A stretch of 13,162 nt of DNA, from NCBI GenBank assembly GCA_904502265.1, contig CAJGDT010000022.1, positions 1 to 13,162 of the forward strand, in the 5' to 3' direction. The position numbers were made by a program, and so were the translations under genes. The DNA is from an uncultured Barnesiella sp. (GTDB taxonomy: Bacteria; Bacteroidota; Bacteroidia; Bacteroidales; Barnesiellaceae_A). Positions 1-7,383 of the stretch are shown piece by piece (the first letter of the stretch is position 1; every line of letters starts with the position of its first letter). The notes beneath the pieces are model-generated. The model had not been told where the DNA came from. It saw only the letters and a program-made list of their open reading frames with translations, and did not search any database.

Positions 1-1005
1 TACTATCATAAAGGCAATTTGCGAGATAGTAGAGAAGGCCAAAACACGTTTGATATCGGTCTGTACGCAAGCTACTATAGCTGCATAGAGTGCAGTTATA
101 GCACCTACAGTGGTGATGAGGTCGAGTACCTCGGGTGTTACGCAATATACGGGGAAGAGGCGTGCCACCAAGTATACACCGGCAACAACCATGGTTGCTG
201 CGTGGATGAGAGCCGATACGGGGGTGGGACCCTCCATTGCATCGGGCAACCAGATGTGTAAGGGGAACATGGCTGACTTACCTGCACCACCCATAAAGAT
301 GAGTGCCAAAGCCCATGTTGCTACCGAGCAACCCAAGAATGTAGCTCCGGCGCTCTCGGTAATAATAGCTGTGGGGTTGGCAGTAAGTGTGGCAAAGTCG
401 AATGTCTTGGTAAAGAACGACAAAATGAGTATACCAATAAGGAAGCCAAGGTCGGCAAAACGAGTAACGATAAACGCCTTTTTCGATGCTGCAACGGCCG
501 AAGGCTTGGTGTAGTAGAAGCCAATGAGCAAGAATGAAGATACGCCCACAAGCTCCCAGAAGATATACATCTGGAAGATGTTAGTGGCTACTACGAGACC
601 CAACATCGACATGCTGAAGAGTGATAAGAATGCGTAGTAACGTTGGAAACCCTTCTCACCGTGCATGTAACCGAGGCTATAGATGTGTACCATCAGTGAT
701 ACGGTGGTAATGACTACAAGCATCATTACCGAAATGGGGTCGAGATAGATACCCAAATCGATGTGCAAGTGCTCGGTAAAGCGTAACCATTCGAAGTTGT
801 AAGGAACTTGCGAGGGTATAACGCCCTCGGCATTGCGAGGCTGAGTGAAGAACTGATAGGCAGTGAAGTAAGCTAATGCTGTGCACACGGTCATACCTAT
901 TGTGCCCAATATACCCGCTACGCGGGGCTTAAGCTTACTATCGAGCAAACCCAATAGCAAGAACATCGCCAACGGCAGTGCTAAAATGATAACTGTATAT
1001 TCCAT
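1..1005 (-). CDS. nuoL: NADH-quinone oxidoreductase subunit L (partial, 3' end outside window)
   Basis: Proton-pumping antiporter-like membrane subunit at the distal part of the complex I membrane arm. I translated 335 codons from the ATG at 1003-1005, open to base 1, so the N-terminal half or so is present and the C-terminus is beyond the window. Visible family motifs are FWELVGVSSFLLIGFY near residues 149-164 (Glu151 matches the conserved TM5 glutamate), GKSAMFPLHIWLPDAMEGP at 242-260 (Lys243 is the TM7 lysine), HAATMVVAGVYLVAR at 268-282, and TDIKRVLAFSTISQ at 316-329. Many hydrophobic helices are present. The start lies 9 bases after the nuoK stop, with no Shine-Dalgarno. NuoM and NuoN are related, but the order after nuoK and the N-terminal region fit NuoL. 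Identification is firm; only completeness is unknown. Confidence 0.96.
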   Translation of the reverse strand, partial: MEYTVIILALPLAMFLLLGLLDSKLKPRVAGILGTIGMTVCTALAYFTAYQFFTQPRNAEGVIPSQVPYNFEWLRFTEHLHIDLGIYLDPISVMMLVVITTVSLMVHIYSLGYMHGEKGFQRYYAFLSLFSMSMLGLVVATNIFQMYIFWELVGVSSFLLIGFYYTKPSAVAASKKAFIVTRFADLGFLIGILILSFFTKTFDFATLTANPTAIITESAGATFLGCSVATWALALIFMGGAGKSAMFPLHIWLPDAMEGPTPVSALIHAATMVVAGVYLVARLFPVYCVTPEVLDLITTVGAITALYAAIVACVQTDIKRVLAFSTISQIAFMIV

Positions 1006-1014
1006 AGCGCGGTA

Positions 1015-1326
1015 TTAGTATTTCATATCGTCAAGGTTATCGGCATCGATATTGCGGATGTGACGATAAATGTTAATAATAATGGCAATTGCAATAGCTG
1101 TTTCGGCCGCAGCAATGGCAATGGCAAAAATCGAGAAAATCATGCCCTCCATTTGGCCAGGGAACAAGAAGCGATTGAAAACGGCAAAATTAATGTCGAC
1201 AGCATTGAGCATCAACTCGATTGAGATGAGCATCATGAGCATGTTTTTGCGAGTGATAAAACCGTAAACTCCGGCAAAGAACATCACAAGGCTCAATACG
1301 ATGTAATAAATCATTGGTATTTCCAT
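1015..1326 (-). CDS. nuoK: NADH-quinone oxidoreductase subunit K
   Basis: Small three-helix membrane subunit of complex I that carries part of the central chain of charged residues used for proton translocation. The protein has 103 residues, normal for the family. Two buried glutamates typical of NuoK are seen: Glu37 in LISIELMLNAVDINF and Glu75 in AAAETAIAIAI. Helices lie roughly at 6-24, 29-50 and 62-88. The start at 1326 leaves 12 bases after nuoJ; an in-frame ATG four codons downstream (MIYYIVL) is an equally plausible start because neither has a Shine-Dalgarno. It is followed by nuoL after 9 bases. Function is inferred from family and gene order, both very clear. Confidence 0.97.
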   Translation of the reverse strand: MEIPMIYYIVLSLVMFFAGVYGFITRKNMLMMLISIELMLNAVDINFAVFNRFLFPGQMEGMIFSIFAIAIAAAETAIAIAIIINIYRHIRNIDADNLDDMKY

Positions 1327-1338
1327 AGTCTACTGTTT

Positions 1339-1851
1339 TTAGCGTTTACGAGCTATCATGATAGCTCCAATGATACATGCCAGCAACAATACGCTCACAG
1401 CCTCAAAGGGGAGCAAGTATTGGAACTTGTCCATACCTATGAGAGCATGACCTATATCGTTGATAGATTGAACTTCTTGAATTGCGACCTCGGGCCATTT
1501 GTAAGTAAATAGTGCGTAGGTACATACGGCAGCACCTGCTATAGCAGCAATAAGGCCAAGAATACGCTGTTTAATGCCTTTCTCCTCGGTGCACTCACCG
1601 GGCTTGCTGGTGAGCAAGATAGAAAAGACAAATAGAACCAAAATACCTCCGGCGTAGACGGCAATCTGTACCGAGCCGAGGAACGTGTAGTCGAGCATGA
1701 AGTAAATACCTGCAGTCGACAAGAGGACGAACAACAGATATGTTGCAGCTCGAAGTATGCGACGGGTGGTGACAGCCAGCACTGAGCACACCACAATCAC
1801 TATCGCAAGCAAATAGAATATAGCTTGTTGAGCTAAAGGTAGGAGTTCCAT
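1339..1851 (-). CDS. nuoJ: NADH-quinone oxidoreductase subunit J
   Basis: Membrane subunit of complex I, next to NuoA, K and H in the membrane arm; its third helix takes part in coupling quinone reduction to proton movement. The protein has 170 residues with about five hydrophobic helices (near 8-28, 33-53, 58-80, 97-116 and 147-167). The signature VYAGGILVLFVF at 65-76 is the TM3 motif, and FEAVSVLLL at 149-157 matches the conserved last helix. It starts 8 bases after the nuoI stop and ends 12 bases before nuoK, so it is tightly packed in the operon. The length is normal and nothing looks broken. Confidence 0.96.
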   Translation of the reverse strand: MELLPLAQQAIFYLLAIVIVVCSVLAVTTRRILRAATYLLFVLLSTAGIYFMLDYTFLGSVQIAVYAGGILVLFVFSILLTSKPGECTEEKGIKQRILGLIAAIAGAAVCTYALFTYKWPEVAIQEVQSINDIGHALIGMDKFQYLLPFEAVSVLLLACIIGAIMIARKR

Positions 1852-1859
1852 ATATCGTA

Positions 1860-2348
1860 TTATTCTGATTTTTCTTCTTTGTTAGTAACCGAGACAGGCT
1901 CGGGACGGTTGTTCAGTTGTTTTACAAGTTTCTCTCTTGTAAATACAGCTTGTTCAAACTCGTTGGTAAACTTAATGGCATTGTGGGGGCAAGTGCTTAC
2001 ACACAATTGGCAGAAAGTGCAGCTGCCAAGGTCGTACATATAACGATCAAGTACGCGCTTGGTCTTACCATCTTCGGTCTCTATCTTCTTGGCTACAATC
2101 TCAATGGTATTGTTAGGGCAGTTGTTTTGGCATATACCGCAAGCGATACACTTGTGGTTGCCCTCTTCGTCATATACTAATGAGAGTGTAGCGCGAAAAC
2201 GCTCGGGGATTTCGAGTGTTTTGCGATTCTCGGGGTACTCTTGTGTGATTTTACGGCTGAAGAAATATCGGCCCGTAATACTCATACCGGTGAGCAAGCT
2301 CCCGATGCCTTTGAATAAAGATGTGAAATAGTTGTTTTTACTTCCCAT
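1860..2348 (-). CDS. nuoI: NADH-quinone oxidoreductase subunit I (2x[4Fe-4S] ferredoxin-type)
   Basis: Peripheral-arm subunit carrying clusters N6a and N6b, which pass electrons towards NuoB. From the ATG at 2348 the protein has 162 residues. Two complete CxxCxxCxxxCP motifs are visible: Cys67, 70, 73, 77 and Cys110, 113, 116, 120. The N-terminus (YFTSLFKGIGSLLTGM) resembles the amphipathic start of the family. The frame is open further up to a GTG at 2393 (177 residues), but that codon lies in the 3' arm of a hairpin; I prefer the ATG because its A-rich upstream context is typical of Bacteroidales starts and the length fits. This is the first complex I gene after the ATP synthase block: 95 bases separate it from the atpG stop, the widest gap in the cluster. 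The C-terminal tail is charged and variable. Confidence 0.95.
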   Translation of the reverse strand: MGSKNNYFTSLFKGIGSLLTGMSITGRYFFSRKITQEYPENRKTLEIPERFRATLSLVYDEEGNHKCIACGICQNNCPNNTIEIVAKKIETEDGKTKRVLDRYMYDLGSCTFCQLCVSTCPHNAIKFTNEFEQAVFTREKLVKQLNNRPEPVSVTNKEEKSE

Positions 2349-2391
2349 AAGTTTGTTTGATAGTACACTATCGCATTGGTTGTTATTCCTC

Positions 2392-2427
2392 ACGTGCGTG
2401 CCCGACCATTGAGTCGGGCTTACACGT
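2392..2427 (-). other. GC-rich hairpin in the atpG-nuoI junction
   Basis: An inverted repeat with a 7-bp perfect stem, GCCCGAC (2400-2406) and GTCGGGC (2413-2419), around a 6-base loop. It is extended after a 3x3 internal loop by a further 5-bp stem, ACGTG (2392-2396) with CACGT (2423-2427). It sits exactly between the last ATP synthase gene and the resumption of complex I genes. In the transcript it is preceded by a T-rich stretch but not followed by a U run, so it does not look like an intrinsic terminator. It overlaps the alternative GTG start of nuoI (2391-2393). Possible roles, all inferred: mRNA processing or stability, or translational tuning of nuoI. Confidence 0.7.
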
Positions 2428-2443
2428 AAAGAAAAATTTAGGT

Positions 2444-3319
2444 TTATCCTTCAACTTTACCACCCAATATATCGAGCAGCTCGTTGGTAATGCTTTGTTG
2501 TCGCAGTTTGTTGTACTCCAATTGTAACTCCTCACGCAACTTCTTGGCATTGTCGTTGGCCGACTGCATGGCAAGAACGCGAGCAGCTTGCTCCGAGGCT
2601 CTGTTTTGGCAGATACTCTCTTGTAGCGAAGCCAATACCGAGAGGGGAATAACCTCATCGAATATAGTTGTTACATTGGGCTCAAAGAGATAGGGCTTGC
2701 TTTCGCCGGAGTTTTCGGATGCCTCGGCTATAACGGGCAACATGGTGCGATTGGCAAGTCGTTGTCGGCCCATACTGAGGAATGCCATAAAGACAATCTC
2801 AATGTGGTCCAACTCTTCGCCGAGGAATGCTTGAGTGAGCTCGTCGCACAATTGTTTGACTTTCTCACCGCTGCTCTTGGCAGTCATATAGCTTACTTCG
2901 GCTACTTTTACGTCGGGAAGACGCAACTTTCGACAAGCAGCTACCATCTTTTTGCCAATGGGGTAGAGGGTAAAAGTAACCTCTTCGCCATTTTCCTCTT
3001 TTATGCGATTTATAGTCTCAAGCATCCGTTTGAACAGCATCATGTTGAAAGCACCGCACAAACCCTCGTCGCTACCTTGTACCACGAGACCCACATTCTT
3101 AATGGGACGCTCGATGGTGAGGGGCGATGAGTACTCGCTATCGGCAGCCAATAGGTTGTCGATAGTTGCTTGTATTTGGTGGCGGAAGGGCTCTACACGT
3201 TGCAATGCTTGCATGGCCTTGTGCATTTTGGCCGATGATATCATCTTCATTGCACCGGTTATCTTCTCAGTGGTCGATACCGAGCCTATTCTACCTTTCA
3301 GTTCACGTATGGATGCCAT
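2444..3319 (-). CDS. atpG: F1 ATP synthase gamma subunit
   Basis: Central rotor shaft of F1, linking the c-ring to the catalytic alpha3beta3 head. The protein has 291 residues, normal for the family. The N-terminal helix MASIRELKGRIGSVSTTEKI with ITGAMKMISSAKM (20-32) is the classic gamma start. SDEGLCGAFN at 83-92 is the conserved Rossmann-like segment, and the C-terminal helix ends in TNELLDILGGKVEG, equivalent to the family's conserved C-terminal coiled-coil strand. The start is 7 bases after the atpA stop. This is the last gene of the ATP synthase set; complex I gene nuoI follows after a hairpin-bearing gap. I see no unusual features within the protein. Confidence 0.97.
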   Translation of the reverse strand: MASIRELKGRIGSVSTTEKITGAMKMISSAKMHKAMQALQRVEPFRHQIQATIDNLLAADSEYSSPLTIERPIKNVGLVVQGSDEGLCGAFNMMLFKRMLETINRIKEENGEEVTFTLYPIGKKMVAACRKLRLPDVKVAEVSYMTAKSSGEKVKQLCDELTQAFLGEELDHIEIVFMAFLSMGRQRLANRTMLPVIAEASENSGESKPYLFEPNVTTIFDEVIPLSVLASLQESICQNRASEQAARVLAMQSANDNAKKLREELQLEYNKLRQQSITNELLDILGGKVEG

Positions 3320-3326
3320 ATCTCAA

Positions 3327-4904
3327 TTATGCCTTATAGCGGTTTGCAACTTCTTTTGCTACCTCGGTGAGTTTTGCGCCAATCTCGTCAGTGAGATTAC
3401 CTTTCTTCAACTCGTCGAGTACGTCGGCTTGGTGCTTGGTATGAAGTACTTGAATGAAGAGTCTTTCAAATTCTCCTACCTTCTCGGCGGGAACGCTTGC
3501 CAACAATCCTTGTGTACCGCAATAGATCATAGCAATCTCCTCCTCGACAGGAACAGGGCTATATTGCGGTTGGATGAGCATGCGCTCGTTCTTACGACCC
3601 TTGTCGATAACCATAGCTGTTACGGGGTCGATATCTCCACCAAATTGGGTAAATGACTCAAGCTCGCGGAATTGTGCTTGGTCAATCTTCAATGTACCTG
3701 CAATCTTCTTCATAGCCTTGAGCTGTGCACTACCACCTACACGTGATACTGAGATACCTACGTTGATGGCGGGGCGTACACCTTGGTTAAAGAGTTTCGA
3801 CTCAAGGAATATTTGACCGTCGGTAATTGAAATAACGTTGGTGGGGATGTATGCCGACACGTCACCGGCTTGGGTCTCGATGATGGGCAATGCTGTGAGC
3901 GAGCCACCACCTTTTACCATAGGTTTCATCACTTCGGGGAGGTCGTTCATTGAAGCGGCTACCTTATCGTTGTCGATAATCTTGGCCGAACGCTCCAAGA
4001 GACGAGAGTGGAGATAGAAGATGTCACCGGGGTATGCCTCACGACCCGAGGGACGACGCAAAATGAGCGAAATCTCACGGTACGATACGGCTTGCTTTGA
4101 CAAGTCGTCATAGATAACAAGGGCATGACGGCCCGAGTCACGGAAGTATTCACCGATAGCTGCACCGGCCATGGGCGCATAGTAGCGCATGGCTGCTGAG
4201 TCTGATGCGTTGGCTGCCAACACAATGGTATAGTCCATTGCACCATGTTCGCGCAAGGTATTTACCAAGGCTGCTACCGACGATGCTTTTTGACCTATCG
4301 CAACGTAGATACAGTAGAGGGGGTTGCCATTCTTAAAGTTCTCGCGTTGATTGATGATAGTATCTATAGCGATTGTTGTTTTTCCTACTTGACGGTCACC
4401 GATAATCAACTCGCGTTGTCCACGACCAATGGGTACCATTGCGTCAATCGCTTTGATACCTGTTTGCAGAGGCTCCTTAACGGGTTGACGGAAGATAACA
4501 CCGGGGGCCTTACGGTCGATGGGCAACAACACTGTATTGCCCTCGATAGGACCTGCACCATCGATAGGCTCTCCGAGTGTGTTGATAACACGACCCAACA
4601 AGCCTTCGCCAACGGGAATTGAGGCGATGTCGCCGGTGCGACGCACGGTCATATTCTCAGTAACCTTTTCGATATCGTTCAGAAGGATTACACCCACGTT
4701 GCTCTCTTCAAGGTTCATGGCTACACCACGTACACCGTTCTCAAATTCTACGAGTTCGCTGGCCTTTACGTTGTTAAGACCATATACGTGTGCTACACCA
4801 TCACCTACTTCGAGCACGGTACCTATCTCTTCGAATGAGGCTTGTTTGTCAACCTCTTCGAGTTTGCTTTTGAGTATATCCGATATCTCGTTTGGTTTTA
4901 TCAT
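3327..4904 (-). CDS. atpA: F1 ATP synthase alpha subunit
   Basis: Non-catalytic nucleotide-binding subunit of the F1 head, three copies per complex. The protein has 525 residues. It shows the N-terminal beta-barrel (about 25-95), the Walker A motif GDRQVGKT at 169-176, the segment VIYDDLSKQAVSYREISL at 263-280, RRPSGREAYPGD at 283-294, and the arginine-finger motif SRVGGSAQ at 387-394 (Arg388), which completes the catalytic sites on beta. The helical C-terminal domain contains ESFTQFGGDID. Alpha rather than beta identity follows from Gln in the P-loop (GDRQVGKT) in place of the GGAGVGKT of beta. It lies 4 bases after the atpH stop and 7 bases before atpG, so it is tightly co-arranged. Confidence 0.98.
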   Translation of the reverse strand: MIKPNEISDILKSKLEEVDKQASFEEIGTVLEVGDGVAHVYGLNNVKASELVEFENGVRGVAMNLEESNVGVILLNDIEKVTENMTVRRTGDIASIPVGEGLLGRVINTLGEPIDGAGPIEGNTVLLPIDRKAPGVIFRQPVKEPLQTGIKAIDAMVPIGRGQRELIIGDRQVGKTTIAIDTIINQRENFKNGNPLYCIYVAIGQKASSVAALVNTLREHGAMDYTIVLAANASDSAAMRYYAPMAGAAIGEYFRDSGRHALVIYDDLSKQAVSYREISLILRRPSGREAYPGDIFYLHSRLLERSAKIIDNDKVAASMNDLPEVMKPMVKGGGSLTALPIIETQAGDVSAYIPTNVISITDGQIFLESKLFNQGVRPAINVGISVSRVGGSAQLKAMKKIAGTLKIDQAQFRELESFTQFGGDIDPVTAMVIDKGRKNERMLIQPQYSPVPVEEEIAMIYCGTQGLLASVPAEKVGEFERLFIQVLHTKHQADVLDELKKGNLTDEIGAKLTEVAKEVANRYKA

Positions 4905-4908
4905 AAGA

Positions 4909-5448
4909 TTATTTGTTTAGTAATTTTACGCGCAATTTCTTAAGCTCGTTTTGAATCGATGCATCGAGTTGCATCGAATCCACGCGCAGTACGAAACCAC
5001 CGATGAGTGAGGGATCTATTTGGTAAACAAACTCCAACTCTTTGTTAAGTTGCTTCTTAAGTAGACCCTTGATGCGTTCTATCATATCATCGCACAATGT
5101 TGTTGTGGTGATGATAGTGACACGTGCAATGTTGTTCTCTTGACGATAGATGTCTTGATAAGCCAACATGGTAGCACGAAAGAAACTCTCTCGGCGATTG
5201 AGAATAACCAAGTTTATGAAGCGAAGGATAGCGTTATTGGCCTCACTGCTGGCTGCCATCACGAGCAGTTGCTCTTTTTCGGTTGTACTTATAGCCGGGT
5301 TGCCCATTGCTTTGGTTAGCGCAGGGTGTGTGGCAAATACCTCTTCTATTCGTTGAGTGTCGTTATAGAGTTGTTGTGTGCAATGATGCTCTTGTGCATA
5401 TTTGTACAAGGCTTTAGCATATCTGCGAGGAATCAATCCTTCGTTCAT
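4909..5448 (-). CDS. atpH: F1 ATP synthase delta subunit
   Basis: Stator subunit (OSCP equivalent) that ties the F1 head to the peripheral b stalk. The protein has 179 residues, the usual length. The N-terminal helical domain begins IPRRYAKALYKYAQEH (6-21), matching the conserved RYAxAL motif. NPAIS near 50-54 is the conserved NPxI segment. The C-terminal part has the VDPxLIGGFVL-type motif here as IDPSLIGGFVLRV, followed by DASIQNELKKLR. Sequence identity of delta subunits is always low, but these motifs plus the position between atpF (5 bases) and atpA (4 bases) make the call firm. No Shine-Dalgarno is seen. Confidence 0.96.
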   Translation of the reverse strand: MNEGLIPRRYAKALYKYAQEHHCTQQLYNDTQRIEEVFATHPALTKAMGNPAISTTEKEQLLVMAASSEANNAILRFINLVILNRRESFFRATMLAYQDIYRQENNIARVTIITTTTLCDDMIERIKGLLKKQLNKELEFVYQIDPSLIGGFVLRVDSMQLDASIQNELKKLRVKLLNK

Positions 5449-5453
5449 AATTC

Positions 5454-5951
5454 TTAGTTTTTATGTTCGAGTTCGTTCAATAATTGCTCTACCATTTCCG
5501 CCTGAGCTTTGTCGCCCGCGAGTTCTTTGCGAATAATATTTTCGGCTATCGTGAGGGCGAATTGGCTCACTTCTTGGCGGAACTGTAGCTCGGCTTCTTT
5601 GCGCGATTGCTCAATACTGATGGCTGCTGCATCAACAAGCTTCTTTGCTTCGGCTGCTGCGGCTTTCTTAGCCTCCTCGATGATTTGTGCTTTCATCTGT
5701 GCAGCTTCTTGCATGATTTCCATTTGTTGACGGTTGGCCTCAGCGAGAATGGCGCGGGCTTGTGCTTCTGAGTCCTCAAGGCTTGCCTTGGCTGCTTCGG
5801 CATACTCTACACCCTTGTCTATGAGTGAGGCACGCTCGTCTACCATCTTAGTGATGACAGGCCAGGCAAACTTGGCCAATATGGCAAACAATACCACAAA
5901 GACCACGAACATCCAAAAGACTAGCCCTGCTTCGGGCATGAACAGTTCCAT
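5454..5951 (-). CDS. atpF: Fo ATP synthase subunit b
   Basis: Peripheral stalk subunit, normally a homodimer, holding the a subunit and the F1 head still against rotor torque. The protein has 165 residues: a short N-terminus, one membrane helix (about 9-31, GLVFWMFVVFVVLFAILAKF), then a long highly charged Ala/Glu/Lys-rich helix to the C-terminus, expected to form the right-handed coiled coil (for example AEAAKASLEDSEAQARAILA). The segment ending RKELAGDKAQAEMVEQLLNEL is the usual C-terminal delta-binding region. Only one b gene is present, so the stalk is expected to be b2 rather than bb'. It follows atpE by 19 bases. Confidence 0.96.
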   Translation of the reverse strand: MELFMPEAGLVFWMFVVFVVLFAILAKFAWPVITKMVDERASLIDKGVEYAEAAKASLEDSEAQARAILAEANRQQMEIMQEAAQMKAQIIEEAKKAAAAEAKKLVDAAAISIEQSRKEAELQFRQEVSQFALTIAENIIRKELAGDKAQAEMVEQLLNELEHKN

Positions 5952-5970
5952 ACGGGACGTTTAGGCAAGA

Positions 5971-6216
5971 TTAGAGGAACAATGCGAGAATACAAACGAT
6001 AACAGCAAAAAGGGCAACACCCTCAATAAGAGCTGCGATAACAATCATACTACCACGTACGTCGCCTGCTGCTTCGGGTTGGCGTGCAATTGCTTCCATG
6101 GCCGAGCTACCAATGCGACCAATACCAAAACCTGCTGCAATAGCAGCAATACCTGCGCCTACGCATGCACCGATTACTGTAAGGGGTGCGAGTGCTGTCA
6201 AAATCATAGCTAACAT
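5971..6216 (-). CDS. atpE: Fo ATP synthase subunit c (rotor ring, proton-type)
   Basis: Membrane hairpin subunit that forms the rotating c-ring. The protein has 81 residues and two hydrophobic helices (about 5-33 and 54-80) joined by the polar loop ARQPEAAGD (44-52). The ion-binding carboxylate is Glu65 in AALIEGVALF. Aligned by hand on ARQPEA with the sodium ring of Ilyobacter tartaricus as I remember it, the sodium ligands Gln32 and Ser66 are Ile32 and Gly66 here, so proton coupling is inferred. The helix-1 glycine pattern is partly replaced by alanine (A25, A27, then G29, G31, G33). A very A-rich 58-base leader separates it from atpB and may raise translation, since many c copies are needed per complex. 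Confidence 0.97.
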   Translation of the reverse strand: MLAMILTALAPLTVIGACVGAGIAAIAAGFGIGRIGSSAMEAIARQPEAAGDVRGSMIVIAALIEGVALFAVIVCILALFL

Positions 6217-6274
6217 AATGTTTTCTTTTTTATAAGGTTAATAATTTATTTTGAATTTTCTTTTTTTTAGTTGT
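6217..6274 (-). promoter_or_regulatory. A-rich leader before atpE (possible translation enhancer)
   Basis: The 58 bases between the atpB stop and the atpE start contain only 8 G or C. On the transcript strand they include an A8 run and a second A-rich run close to the start codon. No Shine-Dalgarno, no TAnnTTTG box and no terminator is visible. By analogy with the A/U-rich translation enhancer known upstream of atpE in Escherichia coli, it may keep the start site unstructured so that subunit c is made in excess. The role is inference only; the base composition is directly seen. Confidence 0.4.
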
Positions 6275-7348
6275 TTAATCGTGATGATGATGTTCTACTT
6301 GTGCCAACGATATAAAGATTGTTGACAGCATAGTGAATACGTATGCTTGGATGTAACTCACAAGCGTATCGATGATGTACATAAAGAGCGAGAATCCTAC
6401 CGATAGTACGGTTGTACCTCCTGCTACAGCAACACCACCCATCTCCTTGAAGATGAATATGAGCGATAGCAATACAAGTACAATCATGTGACCACCCATC
6501 ATGTTGGCAAAGAGACGTACCATAAGGGCTATGGGCTTGGTGAATACACCAAAAATCTCGATGAAGGGCATGATAGGAAGAGGCGCCTTGAGGAACATGG
6601 GTACATCGGGCCAAAATACTTCTTTCCAATACTCCTTGGTACCAAAGATATTTACAGCCAAGAAGGTGCAAATGGCAAGTACCATAGTAATGGCCAAGTT
6701 ACCTGTAAGGTTGGCTCCTGCAGGGAAAATTACCATCAATCCCATTAGGTTCGAAACGAAGATAAAGTAGAACGCCGTGAGCAAATAAGGTGCAAAACGA
6801 CGACCTTTTTCGGGGCCTAATATCGACTTGATTACATCGTCGTATACCATACAAGTGAGCATCTCAATGGCTCCTGCAAATCCGCGAGGTGCTTTTTTGC
6901 CATTGTTTTTGTACCAATTTACCAATGGGAATAGACACAAACATATAACAATAAGGGTTATAAAGAGTGCAGCTACGTTCTTGGTAATTGAGATGTCAAG
7001 CGGGCGGTATACTTCACCTTGGGCATTGATACCCACTACTTTGCCATGATGTGCTTCGCTGTGGTCAATGTAGAAACCGTCGTATGTCTCACCGTGTTCA
7101 ATCTTGTTCGACATAAAACAGTGCCAGCCACCCTCGTAGTCTTGTACGATAATGGGGAGGGCAATCTTATGACTGTGCGAAAAAGGCACTTCCCAGCTGT
7201 AGTGGTCTACCAAGTGGTCAAAGATGGTCTCTTTGGCATCGAACTTGGCATTCTCATCGTGGTGCGAGTGGTCAAACAAGGCAATGCTTGCGGCCGCTGC
7301 AAGAACGATGAGCGTGATGCTTATGATTAGTATCGAGTGCTTTTTCAT
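6275..7348 (-). CDS. atpB: Fo ATP synthase subunit a with extended periplasmic N-terminus
   Basis: Stator membrane subunit forming the two proton half-channels against the c-ring. The protein has 357 residues, about 90-100 longer than the E. coli protein. Residues 5-24 form a signal-peptide-like hydrophobic stretch after MKKH. They are followed by a roughly 100-residue polar, His/Asp-rich region (12 histidines within 27-101) and then the usual membrane domain from about 124. The essential arginine is Arg278 in KPIALMVRLFANMMGGH, and YIQAYVFTMLSTIFISLA at 332-349 is the conserved last helix. The chain ends in EHHHHD, a natural His4 tail. Extended, signal-bearing AtpB is, as I recall, common in Bacteroidota. 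It starts 35 bases after atpC, where an AtpI-like gene is often found in relatives but is absent here. Confidence 0.96.
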   Translation of the reverse strand: MKKHSILIISITLIVLAAAASIALFDHSHHDENAKFDAKETIFDHLVDHYSWEVPFSHSHKIALPIIVQDYEGGWHCFMSNKIEHGETYDGFYIDHSEAHHGKVVGINAQGEVYRPLDISITKNVAALFITLIVICLCLFPLVNWYKNNGKKAPRGFAGAIEMLTCMVYDDVIKSILGPEKGRRFAPYLLTAFYFIFVSNLMGLMVIFPAGANLTGNLAITMVLAICTFLAVNIFGTKEYWKEVFWPDVPMFLKAPLPIMPFIEIFGVFTKPIALMVRLFANMMGGHMIVLVLLSLIFIFKEMGGVAVAGGTTVLSVGFSLFMYIIDTLVSYIQAYVFTMLSTIFISLAQVEHHHHD

Positions 7349-7383
7349 TTGTTAACTTATTGTGGGCTTATTGCCGTTGAGGG

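Noticed and set aside
19..514. Open reading frames on the plus strand opposite nuoL, and similar long plus-strand frames opposite atpG, atpA, atpD and atpB.
   Set aside because: Each lies antisense to a firmly identified gene, has no family resemblance and arises from the codon bias of the real gene.
1183..1190. TAATTTTG on the minus strand inside nuoK, matching the -7 consensus.
   Set aside because: No TTTG at the -33 distance and it lies within coding sequence; a chance match.
6261..6268. T8 run on the plus strand downstream of atpB, considered as a terminator.
   Set aside because: All genes are on the minus strand, where it reads as A8, and there is no stem beside it.
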